Assembly: GCA_947650285.1 (NCBI GenBank)
Contig: CANTFL010001455.1
Coordinates: 117,979 to 181,978, forward strand
Source of the DNA: Hyaloperonospora brassicae
Lineage: Eukaryota > Oomycota > Peronosporomycetes > Peronosporales > Peronosporaceae
Direction: 5' to 3'
Length of the DNA stretch: 64,000 bases
The notes beneath the pieces are model-generated. The model saw nothing but the letters and a program-made list of their open reading frames with translations, had not been told where the DNA came from and ran no database searches. Each line of letters starts with the position of its first letter. Position 1 is the stretch's first letter. Positions 1 through 10,432 of the stretch are shown in pieces. Made by a program: the position numbers and the translations under genes.

Positions 1-2
1 CC

Positions 3-3000
3 CAGGAAGTAACCGAGACGTTGAACGTCTTGGTTAATGACGGATCAAGCGTAGATGCTTATACACTTGATCTGATTGTGCCTCCGAAGTTAACTTCGGA
101 GATAACTCAGTTGCCAACACTAGAACCGAAACGGTTCTTGCGTGATCTGCGTAGTGGCAAATTCAAGTAGATCTGCATACTCGTCACAGAGGATGAGTAT
201 GTGGCCGATATTCGGTCGGCCACAGTATTTGCTGAGAACGAACGGGTTCTCAGCAGCTCATCGATGGACGAAAGTGTCCTCGATGAGAAGACTCGGATTA
301 AGCGATACACGTCTCAATCCTGGGAGTCACTTCAGGCAAATCCTTTGTATAAGGATTTGATCGAATTCAAGGATGTATTCCCTAAATCCGTACCTTGCGA
401 GTTGCCCAAGGACAAATGCACTCGACACGAGATCGAGCTCAAACCGGGCTCTAAGTACTTTGTCATGAAGCAGTGGCCACTGCCTCGTGAACAAGTACTA
501 GCGATCGACAAGTTCTTTGCCGATCGCTTTGCAGCGGGCCATGTGAGGGAATCAACATGCCCTCACAGCTCTCCAACCTTCTGTGTGCGAAAGGCCACAA
601 GAGGGTGGCGGATAGTGCACCCATTCAACAAATTGAATGCTGCAACGGTACCGGCTCAGACGCCCATACCGAGGAAGGACGTAATTATAGATGGTATGTC
701 AAAGAGTACCATCTTTTCGTCCATGGATCTGATAATGGATTCTATCAGATCCTCATGCGTGAACGCGACATCCCGTTCACGGCAGTGAGTACCCCCAGCG
801 GGATGCTGTGGGAGTGGCTAGTTATGCCACAGGGGCTGAGCAATGCCCCTGCAACATTCAACAGATGTGTCACAAATCTGTTGAGACCGGTGCGAGACTT
901 CTCACCGAGTTACTTCGACGATGTGTTCGTCCATAGCCGGGCCATGGACGGAAAGACGGACGTTGAAGTTCACAGAACTCACGTTCGTCAGGTTCTCCGA
1001 CTTATGCGCAGGCATAAGTTGTACGCCAACCTCAAGAAGTGTATATTCGCGGCTAGCGAAATACCACTTCTTGGGTGCATCGTGGGTAAACACGGCGTAC
1101 GCCCTGATCCCGAAAAGATCAAGGCGATCACCGACTGGCCATTGCCAGTCGATGTCAAGGGACTAAGGAAGTTCCTTGGTCTAGCGGCGTACTTGCACAA
1201 GTACTCGCGCAACTACGCCGAGATGACTGTTCATCTTTCTTGCTTGCTCAAGAAAAATATCAAGTGGTCATGGAACGCTGAGTGCCAGCGCTCCTTTTAG
1301 GGTATCAAGCAAAGCTTGATGCAATCGCCGATCTTGGCGATTGCAGATCAGGACAGACCATTTCATGTGGTCTGTGACGCCAGCGATTTTGCAATCGGCT
1401 GTGCGTTAATGCAGTTCGATGCAGATGGCGCGGAGCGCGTCATCTGTTATCAGTCGCGTCAGCTGCAAGCAGCTGAGCGTAATTACCCAGTGCATGACAA
1501 GGAACGCCTTGCCATGAAGTACGCACTGGATAAGTTTCACGTCTATCTCTTGGGAGATAGACCGTTCATCGTGTATACCGACCATGCGTCACAGCCTCTG
1601 CCTGTTCCGACAGAGTGCTGGCAGTCCGTTTCAATTGACTTCGTCTTCAGGTTTTCCGAAGACGACCACAAGAATAATTGCATTCTTGTGTTCGTTGACC
1701 GGTTCAGCAAGATGGTGCATCTTGCTGCTGTCCCTGAGTCCATCACGGCTCAAGGTTGTTGTCGTGTCTTTCTTGACACGATCTTCCGACTTCACGGGTT
1801 GCCCTGTGAACTCGTATCCGACCGTGACCCTCGGTTCACGGCGGCATTTTGGCAAACCGTGTTCCGTTCTCTCGGAACACGATTGAAGATGTCTACTTCT
1901 GACCATCCCGAAGTAGATGGTCAGACGGAACGTGCGAACCGTGTCCTCGAAGAGATCCTTCGAGGATATGTCCACTCGTTTTCGAGTTGGAACGAATTCC
2001 TACCCATGGTGGAATTTGCCATCAATAATTCGGTGCATGCTTCCACACAGCACACACCGTTTTACGTGAATGGTTTACGCCATCCACGTGTCCCCACCCT
2101 TCTAGAGTGTGACTCTTGGATAAGGGGGGGAGGGACTCGCTCGAGCAAAAACCGTTTTGGCTCTTGCTCATCACGTGTTGACGCTAACGTCGTCACGTAT
2201 GATGCTGATGTCGATCAAGTCGACATCGATGAAGAAGATCACCTCAGTAATAGCGTCGCCGCTATTACTGATGCGGATGATGATGACGATGCTGGTATAT
2301 TCAGCATCGTCAACGATTATTCCAGCGAGGAAGAAGACAACCTCGCTGAAGAAGAGAGCAATCTCTTAGCCAGTGCGCACGAAGCGCACTGAAAGACAAA
2401 ACAAAGAGTCAGCAGAGAACTCCCTGCTGACTCGAGATTCGGTAGTCCGTTTCGTTCGGGACTCCATTGCATATGCGGTGGACCTTCAGAAACGGAACGC
2501 AGACAAGAATGGAAGAGCAAATGTTCTTTCGTTTAAAGTTAATGACCTAGTACTACTGTCTACGGTAAACTTACCTGGACATGCAGTCACTAGTGTCGGC
2601 AGTAGTAAACTACTGCCGAAATACGCTGGGCCATTTCGAGTGTTGCATCGCAAGGGCAATGCATACACGATCGAATTGCCACGTAAGAAGCGCACGCATC
2701 CTACGTTTTACGTGGGGCGACTCAGACCGTACTGTCGGTACGATCCTTCTTCTTCCGATGAAGATAGCCCCCACATTCAAGAACATCCGTCAAGATCTTG
2801 CGTTCGCGCTCCAGACGATCCGTCTGGTCGAGCAGATAAGATACCTCGGAACTTAACTGAGATATCTCCCCGCGAGCTGTCGTCAGCTCGCCGAATAGGG
2901 AGCGGACATCCCGCTCGACCTGAAGCTGCGCTGTGGCGTAATCGGTGCGGTCTCTCGCCCGATCAGCCTCGCGATCCTTGCGGTTCTTCCGCACGGTATC

Positions 3001-3374
3001 AGTCAAAGCGTAGCGCCGGTCGCGCTCGTGCTTCAAGTCATCGCGCGATTCTTCGATTGCGCGGTCCATCTCGTAAGGGTCGAGATGGTGAGCAGAATCA
3101 TCTGGAGGAGGTCTTTCCTCCTCCACCACATCCTTTGGTGGATTCTCACGGTGGTCAACGCTTTCTGTTGGAGCGTATCTTGATCCACCGTGACGATTCA
3201 GGATCAAGGACGAGCTACCTCGTCCAGCGGCGGGGATATCCACCCTCTTGGAAAAGCTGGGAGCCCCGCTCTCAGCTGTTGATGGATGTTGAAGGTCTCG
3301 TCCGCCAGTATGACGAGACCCATCCGATGAGTCCTCGTGGCCCATCGGTAAATACGCGCCCTAGGCGCTTGTAG
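3..3374 (+). pseudogene. Gypsy pol (RT, RNase H, integrase, chromodomain), broken
   Basis: Polyprotein that would copy and integrate the element. Visible parts: a linker with DEKTRI before RT (about 285-300), RT start with WPLPREQ and PFNKLNAATVP, RT active site YFDD near 912-923, RNase H with VCDASDF and the acidic residues of KE and YTDHAS, integrase D-D-E residues (SIDFVF, SDRDPRF, RVLEE), and a C-terminal chromodomain (LLERIL to WEPRSQLL, about 3160-3285). Defects: TAG at 168-170; a one-base loss near 735 that shifts frame; TAG at 1298-1300; a fusion near 1590 where YTDHAS runs straight into the integrase core, removing the end of RNase H and the H2C2 zinc domain; a frame change near 2385 in an acidic stretch. 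In the other copy the missing segment spans roughly 0.6 kb. Confidence 0.9.
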
Positions 3375-4429
3375 ACGGATTGCAAGTTTGCAATCGCGTC
3401 ACGCATCTCCTCCGAGATGTGTGCCCTTCCCCAGGGCGAGATTAGGGAATACACGTCCCTATGTGCACGCTGCGAGTTTTCAACACAACTCGTACAAGGG
3501 TCTCCCCATGTGAGGCAAGGAATGCCTGCCTCACTTGATAATCGATGCAACCGGTACCTAGCACCGGTTGGCGTTCGCTTTTCGAACCTGAGGCGTGTCG
3601 CCTCAAGCTTCTTGAGCCACCCTTCTCGTCCAAAATTCTTTACGTTTTGGACGAACGCGTTCCACGCAGCCAAAAGCGAGGCTTTGTCACGCTTTTGGTT
3701 GCTGTTGTACCATCGATGTCTAAGGAAGACATCGAGATAAAAATCTTCTTCAGCGCGAAAGTTGCTCGCGCTAGGACTCAAGCTGTGAAGCTCAGTCGCA
3801 TCGAATAAAGGTATTCAATGGTGTTAGCTTGTCTCGTGAGACAAGCCATTGAAGAGCCGTTCAGGCAAACGCCACGGCTTCAGCTCATCACGTTTCACGG
3901 TAGTAAACTTGTTGGTACCACGGTTGTCAGTATGACGATGGCATGCACCATCGTCAGGTCGCTCGTGCGAAGGAGCACGAGCTGATTGCGGTGATGAGCA
4001 ATCATACTCATCATCAGATTCATCATCACTGCCGAACAGACTGTTTTGCAACATAGGAGTCCGTTCGTTCGGCAGTGGCCTTGGCGAATACTGAGGAGTC
4101 GCCGGTGATCGAGACGCCTCTGGAACATTGCCCGAGTCAGACACGTCTGACTCGCCAGAGTAGATGACCTCAATGTCGTGGTCATCATGCGCACGCGGTG
4201 CTGTACCGCTTGCACCTGAAGCACCTCTTGCTGCAGGCGAAGAACGAGCAGCAGACGACGAATCGTCTGCCGCAGAGGCTGGCACAGTAGCGGGCTGTGC
4301 GTGTCTTGATTCACCCCGCATAGACATGTTAACTATGCGAGGTCGGGTGGAAAGTGAATGGGACGGACCCAACAAGTGCTCGCTGTCCCAATGGTGTCCA
4401 ACGGGTGGCCGCCATATATCGATAGTCAC
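2722..4429 (-). CDS. Antisense ORF of family A gypsy (aORF), copy 1, in three open pieces
   Basis: Three open frames read inward from the 3' LTR: 4429-3824 (201 codons), 3781-3272 (169) and 3345-2722 (207). Piece 1 is Ser/Asp-rich and acidic ([10 protein letters not shown]). Piece 2 has a compact domain ([28 protein letters not shown]) with Cys spaced C-x6-C-x2-C (PCxSC end). Piece 3 begins with a linker and ends in a Glu/Arg/Lys-rich coiled coil (LERERK). Pieces 1 and 2 share a frame but are separated by stops near 3824 and 3815; pieces 2 and 3 need a frame change near 3345. Copy 2 (45635-47496) carries the same protein with pieces 2 and 3 in one continuous frame, so this is one gene broken in copy 1. 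The start lies 30 nt inside the LTR. Function unknown. Confidence 0.72.
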
Positions 4430-4444
4430 ACGGTGACTATCAGT

Positions 4445-4458
4445 TAAGGGGTGTGTGA
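4445..4458 (+). other. Polypurine tract of family A copy 1
   Basis: A purine-rich run (TAAGGGGTGTGTGA) sits directly before the TGTAAC start of the LTR. Copy 2 has the matching run AAGGGGGAGGGTGA on the minus strand before its 3' LTR. It is the expected primer site for plus-strand DNA synthesis. Confidence 0.6.
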
Positions 4459-4685
4459 TGTAACGGGGCAGCCCGTTACATGGAAATTGTCATTTGAGAG
4501 ATAATGACAATAAAGAATATTATGTTGAAAGTTCTTTTAACAATATCACCAATAGTGGTGATATTGATGGGTCGACCAAAGAGTCTGCTCATTGGTTGAT
4601 ATCTTGATGATATCAACCCACCAATCGCCGCAGGACGCGCGCAATGAGTGGTGAGTGGACGCCGTCATTTATTCAGTTAGATTAG

Positions 4686-4693
4686 TATAAATA
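4686..4693 (+). promoter_or_regulatory. TATA-like box in the LTR
   Basis: TATAAATA lies 156 nt before the LTR 3' end. In the 5' LTR of copy 2 a TATATAA on the minus strand (52734-52728) is also 156 nt from that LTR's end. The shared spacing supports a sense promoter at this point. Confidence 0.55.
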
Positions 4694-4798
4694 AGTAAAG
4701 TCAAACAGAGAGACAGAGGTTATAGACTTAATTATATCAATACAACAGTTTTACTTTTCCCTTGTCTACGCTTCCTCGTTTGCCTCGTGTACGCTTGT

Positions 4799-4844
4799 CG
4801 GGGCACGATACCCTTGCGTTAAGTTCACGCAAGGGTGTGCCCCG
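4799..4844 (+). other. Long hairpin at the 3' end of the LTR
   Basis: CGGGGCAC, a 3-nt bulge GAT and ACCCTTGCGT pair with ACGCAAGGGT and GTGCCCCG across a 7-nt loop, giving an 18-bp stem with no mismatch. Copy 2 keeps only a shorter hairpin at this place (CTTGTCAG / CTGACAAG, loop TCAT) followed by the same GTGCCCCGTTACA end. It may act in 3'-end formation, dimerisation or packaging of element RNA; which one cannot be told. Confidence 0.7.
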
Positions 4845-4927
4845 TTACAACAGATGTAGATGGTCTCGCTATGAAACGTACGATTTGTGATCGTATACAT
4901 CAAAACATCTCCGATCACGATATAATT

Positions 4928-5299
4928 TCAATTTAGATGTGCATTTAGATGGCAACTTGGACTCTTAGCGTGATCTATACAACCATTATGACAATACCTT
5001 GCGGGGCTGCACGGAGTTACTGGTGATTGTTTTTTCTTTGATTTTTCCTCCAGTGTCAGCATCAACCACCAGTAGAACCAATGTAAAAACAATTGTGCCT
5101 CATTAGTTCTTTCGAGAATTACTCGCAAAAGTCCGCGGGATTCGCCTCTATCGGTCACACCTGACTCCAAAAATACTGCCTCGTCTGAGCTCAAGTATGT
5201 CTCCCCGCCTGCTGCCACAAACAATTTCCATACCCATGTATCGTGGATGCGTCGAGACCTCGATCCAACTCTTCGTCTCCGACCGTTTCCCAGATTCAT
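4928..5299 (-). pseudogene. Unrecognised ORF at the 3' end of the family B relic (left arm)
   Basis: A frame of 123 codons with a WKLFVAAGGETYL to ERTNEAQLFLHW stretch. The right-arm copy (43768-44082) keeps the same core with about one residue in five changed. It follows the chromodomain area of the relic in the same direction and may be a 3'-terminal piece of the element. I do not recognise a family. The change rate argues against present-day selection. Confidence 0.35.
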
Positions 5300-7004
5300 G
5301 CCCCAGCCAAGGTGTTAGATTGGAAACTTCTCGGGGAAGCGTACAGTGGTCGCAATAGTGGGATAATCATCTCTTATGAGGCGCAATCGGATGTGAACAG
5401 CAACTTTTGCCTGCAACCTAACTCAATTTGCCTGGCGTTTCAGATCTCCTGTGACACTATACCATCCGGATGCTTTAATCGCGTGCCTCTATCTATAGCT
5501 CAACTCGCCCCACAATCGTTGCGACGAGTCGTATTGGCCCGCGTAGCGGATTTGGAAACCGAGACCCAGTTCAAACATTTTCATCAAGACCGAAAAGGTA
5601 TTTATTTACATTGCAATTGGTACGAATCCCCCCTCCACCTTCCACGTCGCAGTAAGCTCCTCCATTAGTGCTTCTGCTACAATCAAGGTGTTGTGAGATT
5701 GATCACATTAGGGAAGTGTATCTCGGCAGGTCATAAGATTCTCAGTTTTCATGTACTGGACGATCTGCCGCGCTTGCAACTTGTACCTTGAACATGAGTG
5801 TCGGCACCAAAAAACAATATGGGTTTCGTTTCACGCTATAAATGTGTTTGAAGAACTGCACTCCGGCAATCTCGATCTGTCGAATCCCTGACAACCGTGC
5901 AAACAGCGACGATCTCAATCCGAACCTTGGTCGACAAGGTCCTTCAATGTGACCGTCAAGAGATGATGAAAGGCCATTGCTATCTAGAAATTCTCCATGA
6001 TTATTTCTTCAAATACTTACCGGTATAGGCGGAAGTTTAAATATGGTACTTGGGATTAAGGTTTAAGTCGAAGAAAATACATAGCCTGATCACAGCATAT
6101 TCATAAGTAGATGCCGCAGAACCGTGGCGCAACCAGAATCGATCATCCACTACGAATCGCCCTGTATCGTTGATACCACTTCTGTCCAGTTCGTTGTTCT
6201 CCATGTAATTTTCAGGTGTTGACCGCATAACTTCAATAATATATATGTTGCACCACCCAATCTATGGTTTTATTCGTTCGTATTCAATATTCACTGCTTT
6301 ATTTTGGCTTTCTAGCCACATTCAAGCCCCTTAGATCCTTGGCCGCCACACGAAACTAATGAAAGTGCCTTTTTATCATTTGATTTGATCTACTCGTACG
6401 TGTAGATCCCTCTCCATACATAAATGCAACCAGCTTCTGTATCTTCTAACTTGGCATCTTGACCTCTGTAACAGCCGGCCTCCAATTAATGGGGTCTCAT
6501 CACTTCAAAATGGTGTTTGTTTACCCGATCTCAATTATATTCCTGCATAGGAAAATCACAGCTCAGATCAGCTTCGTCGATCCGGAACGGGCCATTATAT
6601 GTTCTCCACTCCTCTAGGTGATATTTATGTACCCTTCTAATGCGAGTATTCCTTGCTCATCGCACAACTATAATTTTCCTTACTTCCGTGCCTATATTAC
6701 CTTGTCAAGTATTTTCTGGTGACAAAACTGCATCAAAATGTCACCGATTTACCTTTTCGATCTTCAACGGATTCTATGGTAGATCCGAATTCGTTTTGCA
6801 ATATAAACTGAAGTGAATAATTGAAGTTTAGTACCCGAGATCTCCAATCAAACGACATGGTCTCCGCAACTTCCATTAAGTCGGAACGGCATACATTCTA
6901 CAAATGTGCCAGCCTCCGATCATTTCCCTCTTTCACTCGATCTATATGGATACACTTGTGATCCGAGCTCAATTTCATGGGATTCCTGATCAAGTTTATG
7001 TCCC

Positions 7005-7256
7005 TTATCCCGATCTTGAATGGTCATGTCGAGGCTTTTGTTCGCTACGTAACTTGCTCGATGGTATATGCGTCGTAGATGGCATATATCTTGACGTGGT
7101 CCACGTCGCGTCGTTTGGTGATTTCTTTATTGTCAAAGTGGACTTCAACGTCGATCGCGGGTTCCAACGTTGAATCAAGCAAAATGATGTGTCTCCACGA
7201 ACGCGATTTTCGGCTACATTCAACGCGACTGTCAGCCGTTCATCATAAAAACACAT
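7005..7256 (-). pseudogene. Family B integrase fragment (left arm)
   Basis: The frame reads ERLTVALNVAENRVRGDTSF followed by RW-PRSTLKSTL. This fits the stretch of gypsy integrases where a host-like 'FALN-A-D-VRGDTPF-L--G--P-STLE' segment follows the D-D-E core. The rest of the core is broken by stops on either side. Mirror copy: 41814-42074. Confidence 0.7.
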
Positions 7257-10194
7257 TCCTTTTGCTAGGAATCATTGATATACATTTATCCCGACCACGT
7301 CAAGTCTGCACCGTACACTCAGCCGTATCATTTGCTTGCGGCCTGTACATCAAAGTTGCACGCTGATTCTATTCGGCAACTCCATTAAAATTTAAAACGA
7401 TGCCGACGGTAAACGTGGCTCCCGATGGTGACGGATCACTTGACTTGCGCCAATTATTGGAAGACGCATTCATAGTCATGTTCAGCGTTTGTCGGAACTG
7501 TCCAGGATGAAGTTGCCTTCGCAATTACATACCCCAAAAAGATATCCAGCCACAGCATCAGCTCTGGGGTGCATATGAACGATCGTGGAAAGGATGGAAT
7601 TCGGTTCATCTTAATGCTCGAAATGAATACATAGCCTGCAAATGTCCTAGTGACCCATCGTGGAATACGAGAAGGGCTTTAGCGGTATCATCACCAACGC
7701 ACTCTCCCACGTAAAGTTGCAAGCCTCGATATAAGCTGTTTTAGAGAAAGTGGTTCTAATTTTTTGATAGGTCCTTTTGATCCCTTCAAGACCTCTTTTC
7801 AGACTAGTGTGGAAAGCGTGTAGGAAGTCTTGTTGTAATAATTATAAGATCACCAAATGAACCAATTACAAGCATCCTTCTAGCGGCTCCAACAGCTCAA
7901 GGTACAATTAGCAATCCGCTTCCATCTTTTTCATATTTGGGCGCGAGTCTAGTACTCTTTTTTCTCTTCCAAACTTCATCTTTCTTGTCGCCGATCATCT
8001 AACAGTCTGGATATCTTTCATGTGTCTGGTTCATGCAATACGTTCAAACTTGTTGTAAGACCTCTTCTTGCAAATCTTCATGTTTTCGATGCCGTGTAAC
8101 CAATACCGTGGTAATTGAATTTTGTTTTTACTACATGGTCGAACACTATTTGGTTCCAGTATATCATTCAGTCGTTCAAGCGATAAGATTCTGTATATCC
8201 TGATCTGAACTGACGATCTTGCTCTATTCTTGTTTCAAAGTCGTACGTGCCATACGATGAGGATTCACATTCCGTCCCCGCTTCATGTGTAGGAACTTAC
8301 GTATCGGCAGGTCCTACGCTTCTATATTGCCTGTTGCCGTAGCGGCTGTAATTCCTGCGATTTGCAGTCAATCTCGCCTCGCATCTGTCGTATCAAAAGG
8401 TCCGATTTAGTACAAAAAATGGCCCCCTAGTATGATCTATGAGGGGTTAAAAAATAACAGCAAACCGCGGTAGTCCACTTCATTGACTGTCAGACCCGTT
8501 GCTCACTTCTACGCGGCTTTTATGGTAATTTAGTCAGTTGGCGCACATATGATTACGCTGTACTATCAACCCTTTTATTGTGTCGGTATAGATCCGTCGA
8601 GACTGACTACGAATAGACACTTGCTTGCTTCTACCGTAGGTGCAGATATGTTTTTGTATGCTTAGGTTTTTTCGTGGAGCGATCGCGAATAGTACTTCCT
8701 CTACCTCCTCGCGGGATGTTATACAAGCAGAAATAACGCCAAGTATTCCGTCCTCTATCTTCTCGCACTTCCTAATGTCACGCGTCCAGTTTGATTGGAG
8801 TGATGTCTACCTTTTCTGTCGTCTATTTAGTCTCGATGATTAAAATAACCCAGTAACGTCAAATATCGCGCAAGCACTTGTATTGCATGTATGATCAAGA
8901 AAAGCTACATCCGGAATCTGAAGAAAGGCGACCACCTTTTTTCTCAACCGTTTCGTCGTAGATTTCATTGGTGGGTTTCATGATCCGCTCGTGAATGTTA
9001 CCGGCCAGTATGCTCAATCGTTCTTATGCAGCAGAGCTGCGAAAACAGCCCATTTTATGCGAGTATAAACCACGACCAACGGAGACCTACCCGGATCGAA
9101 TTGTGTCAGAATTCATGTCTGGACGAACTAGACCTTTGACACAACGAACGCGTTTGTAGCCTTTTTACAAGGCATTTTGCCTTTAGGATCGTGATCACCT
9201 TCGTCATAACGAGCATGACCAAGATAGCCCTGAGTGTTGGGATTATAGTCGGGTTCGCCTCGCCAATAGAGTCTAGTTTAGAACGCTTTCAACTGTGGTC
9301 GAACCGAATCTGGTCACTCCGAATTTCATCTGCGTGTAACTCCATTATCTCCTTACGACTAATTTTCATGATATTCTGCCTCCCGCAGCTTCATACTTTG
9401 CGGACGCGTTGATCGCAAATCCTAATAAACCAAATGTTTGATTCAGACTTTCTAGAAACGAATGCATCGATCGCAACATCTAGGGAAACGTTACATTGTT
9501 TATCATTCATAGGTCGTTTAGATTAGCTCCCAACCCTGCGAGTGAGGCTCTATGTCTCAGACATATCGCCTTACGTCGTGAATAGAAACTTTTATCTAGG
9601 CTGATCGATATATTCCTTCTATCAACATACCCATGAGCGTATCTCCAGTTTGTCATATAATGAAGCCCACGATATAGCTGGGATCAATATGTCATCGGTA
9701 TAGGACGATCGACCTACATCTGATGGTTCCTAATCGATATTCGATTCACCTGTAGTAAACATGTCGATCAAATTGGGCGATCCCGCGGCTGTGAGAACCT
9801 GACTTTGACCGATCTTGAAGTATCGAAGCGACTCATTGTCATCAACCGTTGATAAATCTGAAGGCATCCTGCGCGATCTCCGAGGTCGATGAATCTGGAA
9901 TTACGTGATCCTGCCGGTCCAGTAGTTACAGTTGGTACCCATCAAAGTTTGCGACTACCCTAAAGTTTAATTTGTGGGCGGACTAACGACGATCCTCACT
10001 TCTGTCGACCCTCCCACCGGGATCGCCACCTGTTGATCTTTGGCTATGTGTGGCATGGTCGATCGCTACGGGGTCTTCGTCCGACTAAGAGGATCCTCAC
10101 TTCGTCTGGCAGACGAAGAGTCTCGTCTGCTGAATTTAGTTGTATCCCTGCTGGGGCCATACAGTCCATACCCAAGATTGCTTCTTGGCCTAGT

Positions 10195-10386
10195 TCATCC
10201 CCTACCCAGGCATCGGGCTATACCATTAAGGGTGATCTTGATCCTCGTGCGTCCTTCCGTCATGTCAGTGTTTTCACCAGTACATACGCACTCTCCTTTT
10301 TGGCTCACGTCGATGATGGTACAGCCTAACTTACGAGCAAAGGTTGTGTCAAAGATCGAAGCTTCACCATCAGAATCAAGTAACAT
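10195..10386 (-). pseudogene. Family B retroviral-type aspartic protease fragment (left arm)
   Basis: It reads MLLDSDGEASIFDTTFARK, then GRTRIKITLNG. The first part matches the gypsy protease active site LLDTGAE-S-ID, but the D-S/T-G triad is spoiled by an inserted Asp (DSDGE). Downstream on the same strand another frame gives GQEAILGMD and APAGIQL, which belong to the next block of the same polyprotein family. Mirror copy: 38685-38876. Confidence 0.75.
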
Positions 10387-10432
10387 AGTGACCTTTCGTT
10401 ATTGGTCTTTCACACCGCCTTGGCTTGTTTGA

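Larger units (their letters stand above)
1..4849 (+). mobile_element. Ty3/gypsy retrotransposon, family A, copy 1 (5' part outside window)
   Basis: The order protease-end, reverse transcriptase, RNase H, integrase, chromodomain, polypurine tract, LTR reads left to right, which is the Ty3/gypsy chromovirus order. The 5' LTR, gag and most of the protease lie before the window. The pol frame is broken several times, so this copy is not autonomous. The 1.08 kb between the end of pol and the LTR is empty on the sense strand but carries long antisense frames. The second copy of the family is at 45330-53017 on the minus strand. The two copies are similar in protein but clearly diverged in DNA. Confidence 0.9.
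4459..4849 (+). repeat. 3' LTR of family A copy 1
   Basis: It begins TGTAACGGGG and ends CCCCGTTACA, a perfect 10-bp inverted terminal repeat with the usual TG...CA ends, 391 bp. A TATAAATA box is at 4686-4693. The LTR carries three hairpins: a start palindrome (TGTAACGGG / CCCGTTACA), GGTTGATATC / GATATCAACC, and a long stem at 4799-4844. The following bases ACAGA are the presumed target-site copy; its partner lies outside the window. Confidence 0.88.
4928..10432 (-). mobile_element. Decayed Ty3/gypsy element, family B, left-arm copy
   Basis: Minus-strand mirror of the relic at 38640-44082. No long frames remain, but pol pieces can be read in order: protease (10386-10195), the after-protease block GQEAILGMD (about 10190-10160), RNase H (about 9100-8450), integrase (7256-7005, LTVALNVAENRVRGDTSF) and a terminal piece of unknown type (5299-4928). 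Stops and frame changes are frequent, so it is dead. No LTRs were found for it. About 5.5 kb, the right size for a gypsy internal region. Confidence 0.75.

Noticed and set aside
5243..5668. 141-codon plus frame in the left arm
   Set aside because: Antisense to a relic frame and broken in the right arm; no motif.
4928..10432. Functional genes in the 5-10 kb part of the arms
   Set aside because: Similarity between arms is due to duplication; readable protein pieces are gypsy fragments with stops, and differences are spread without codon pattern.
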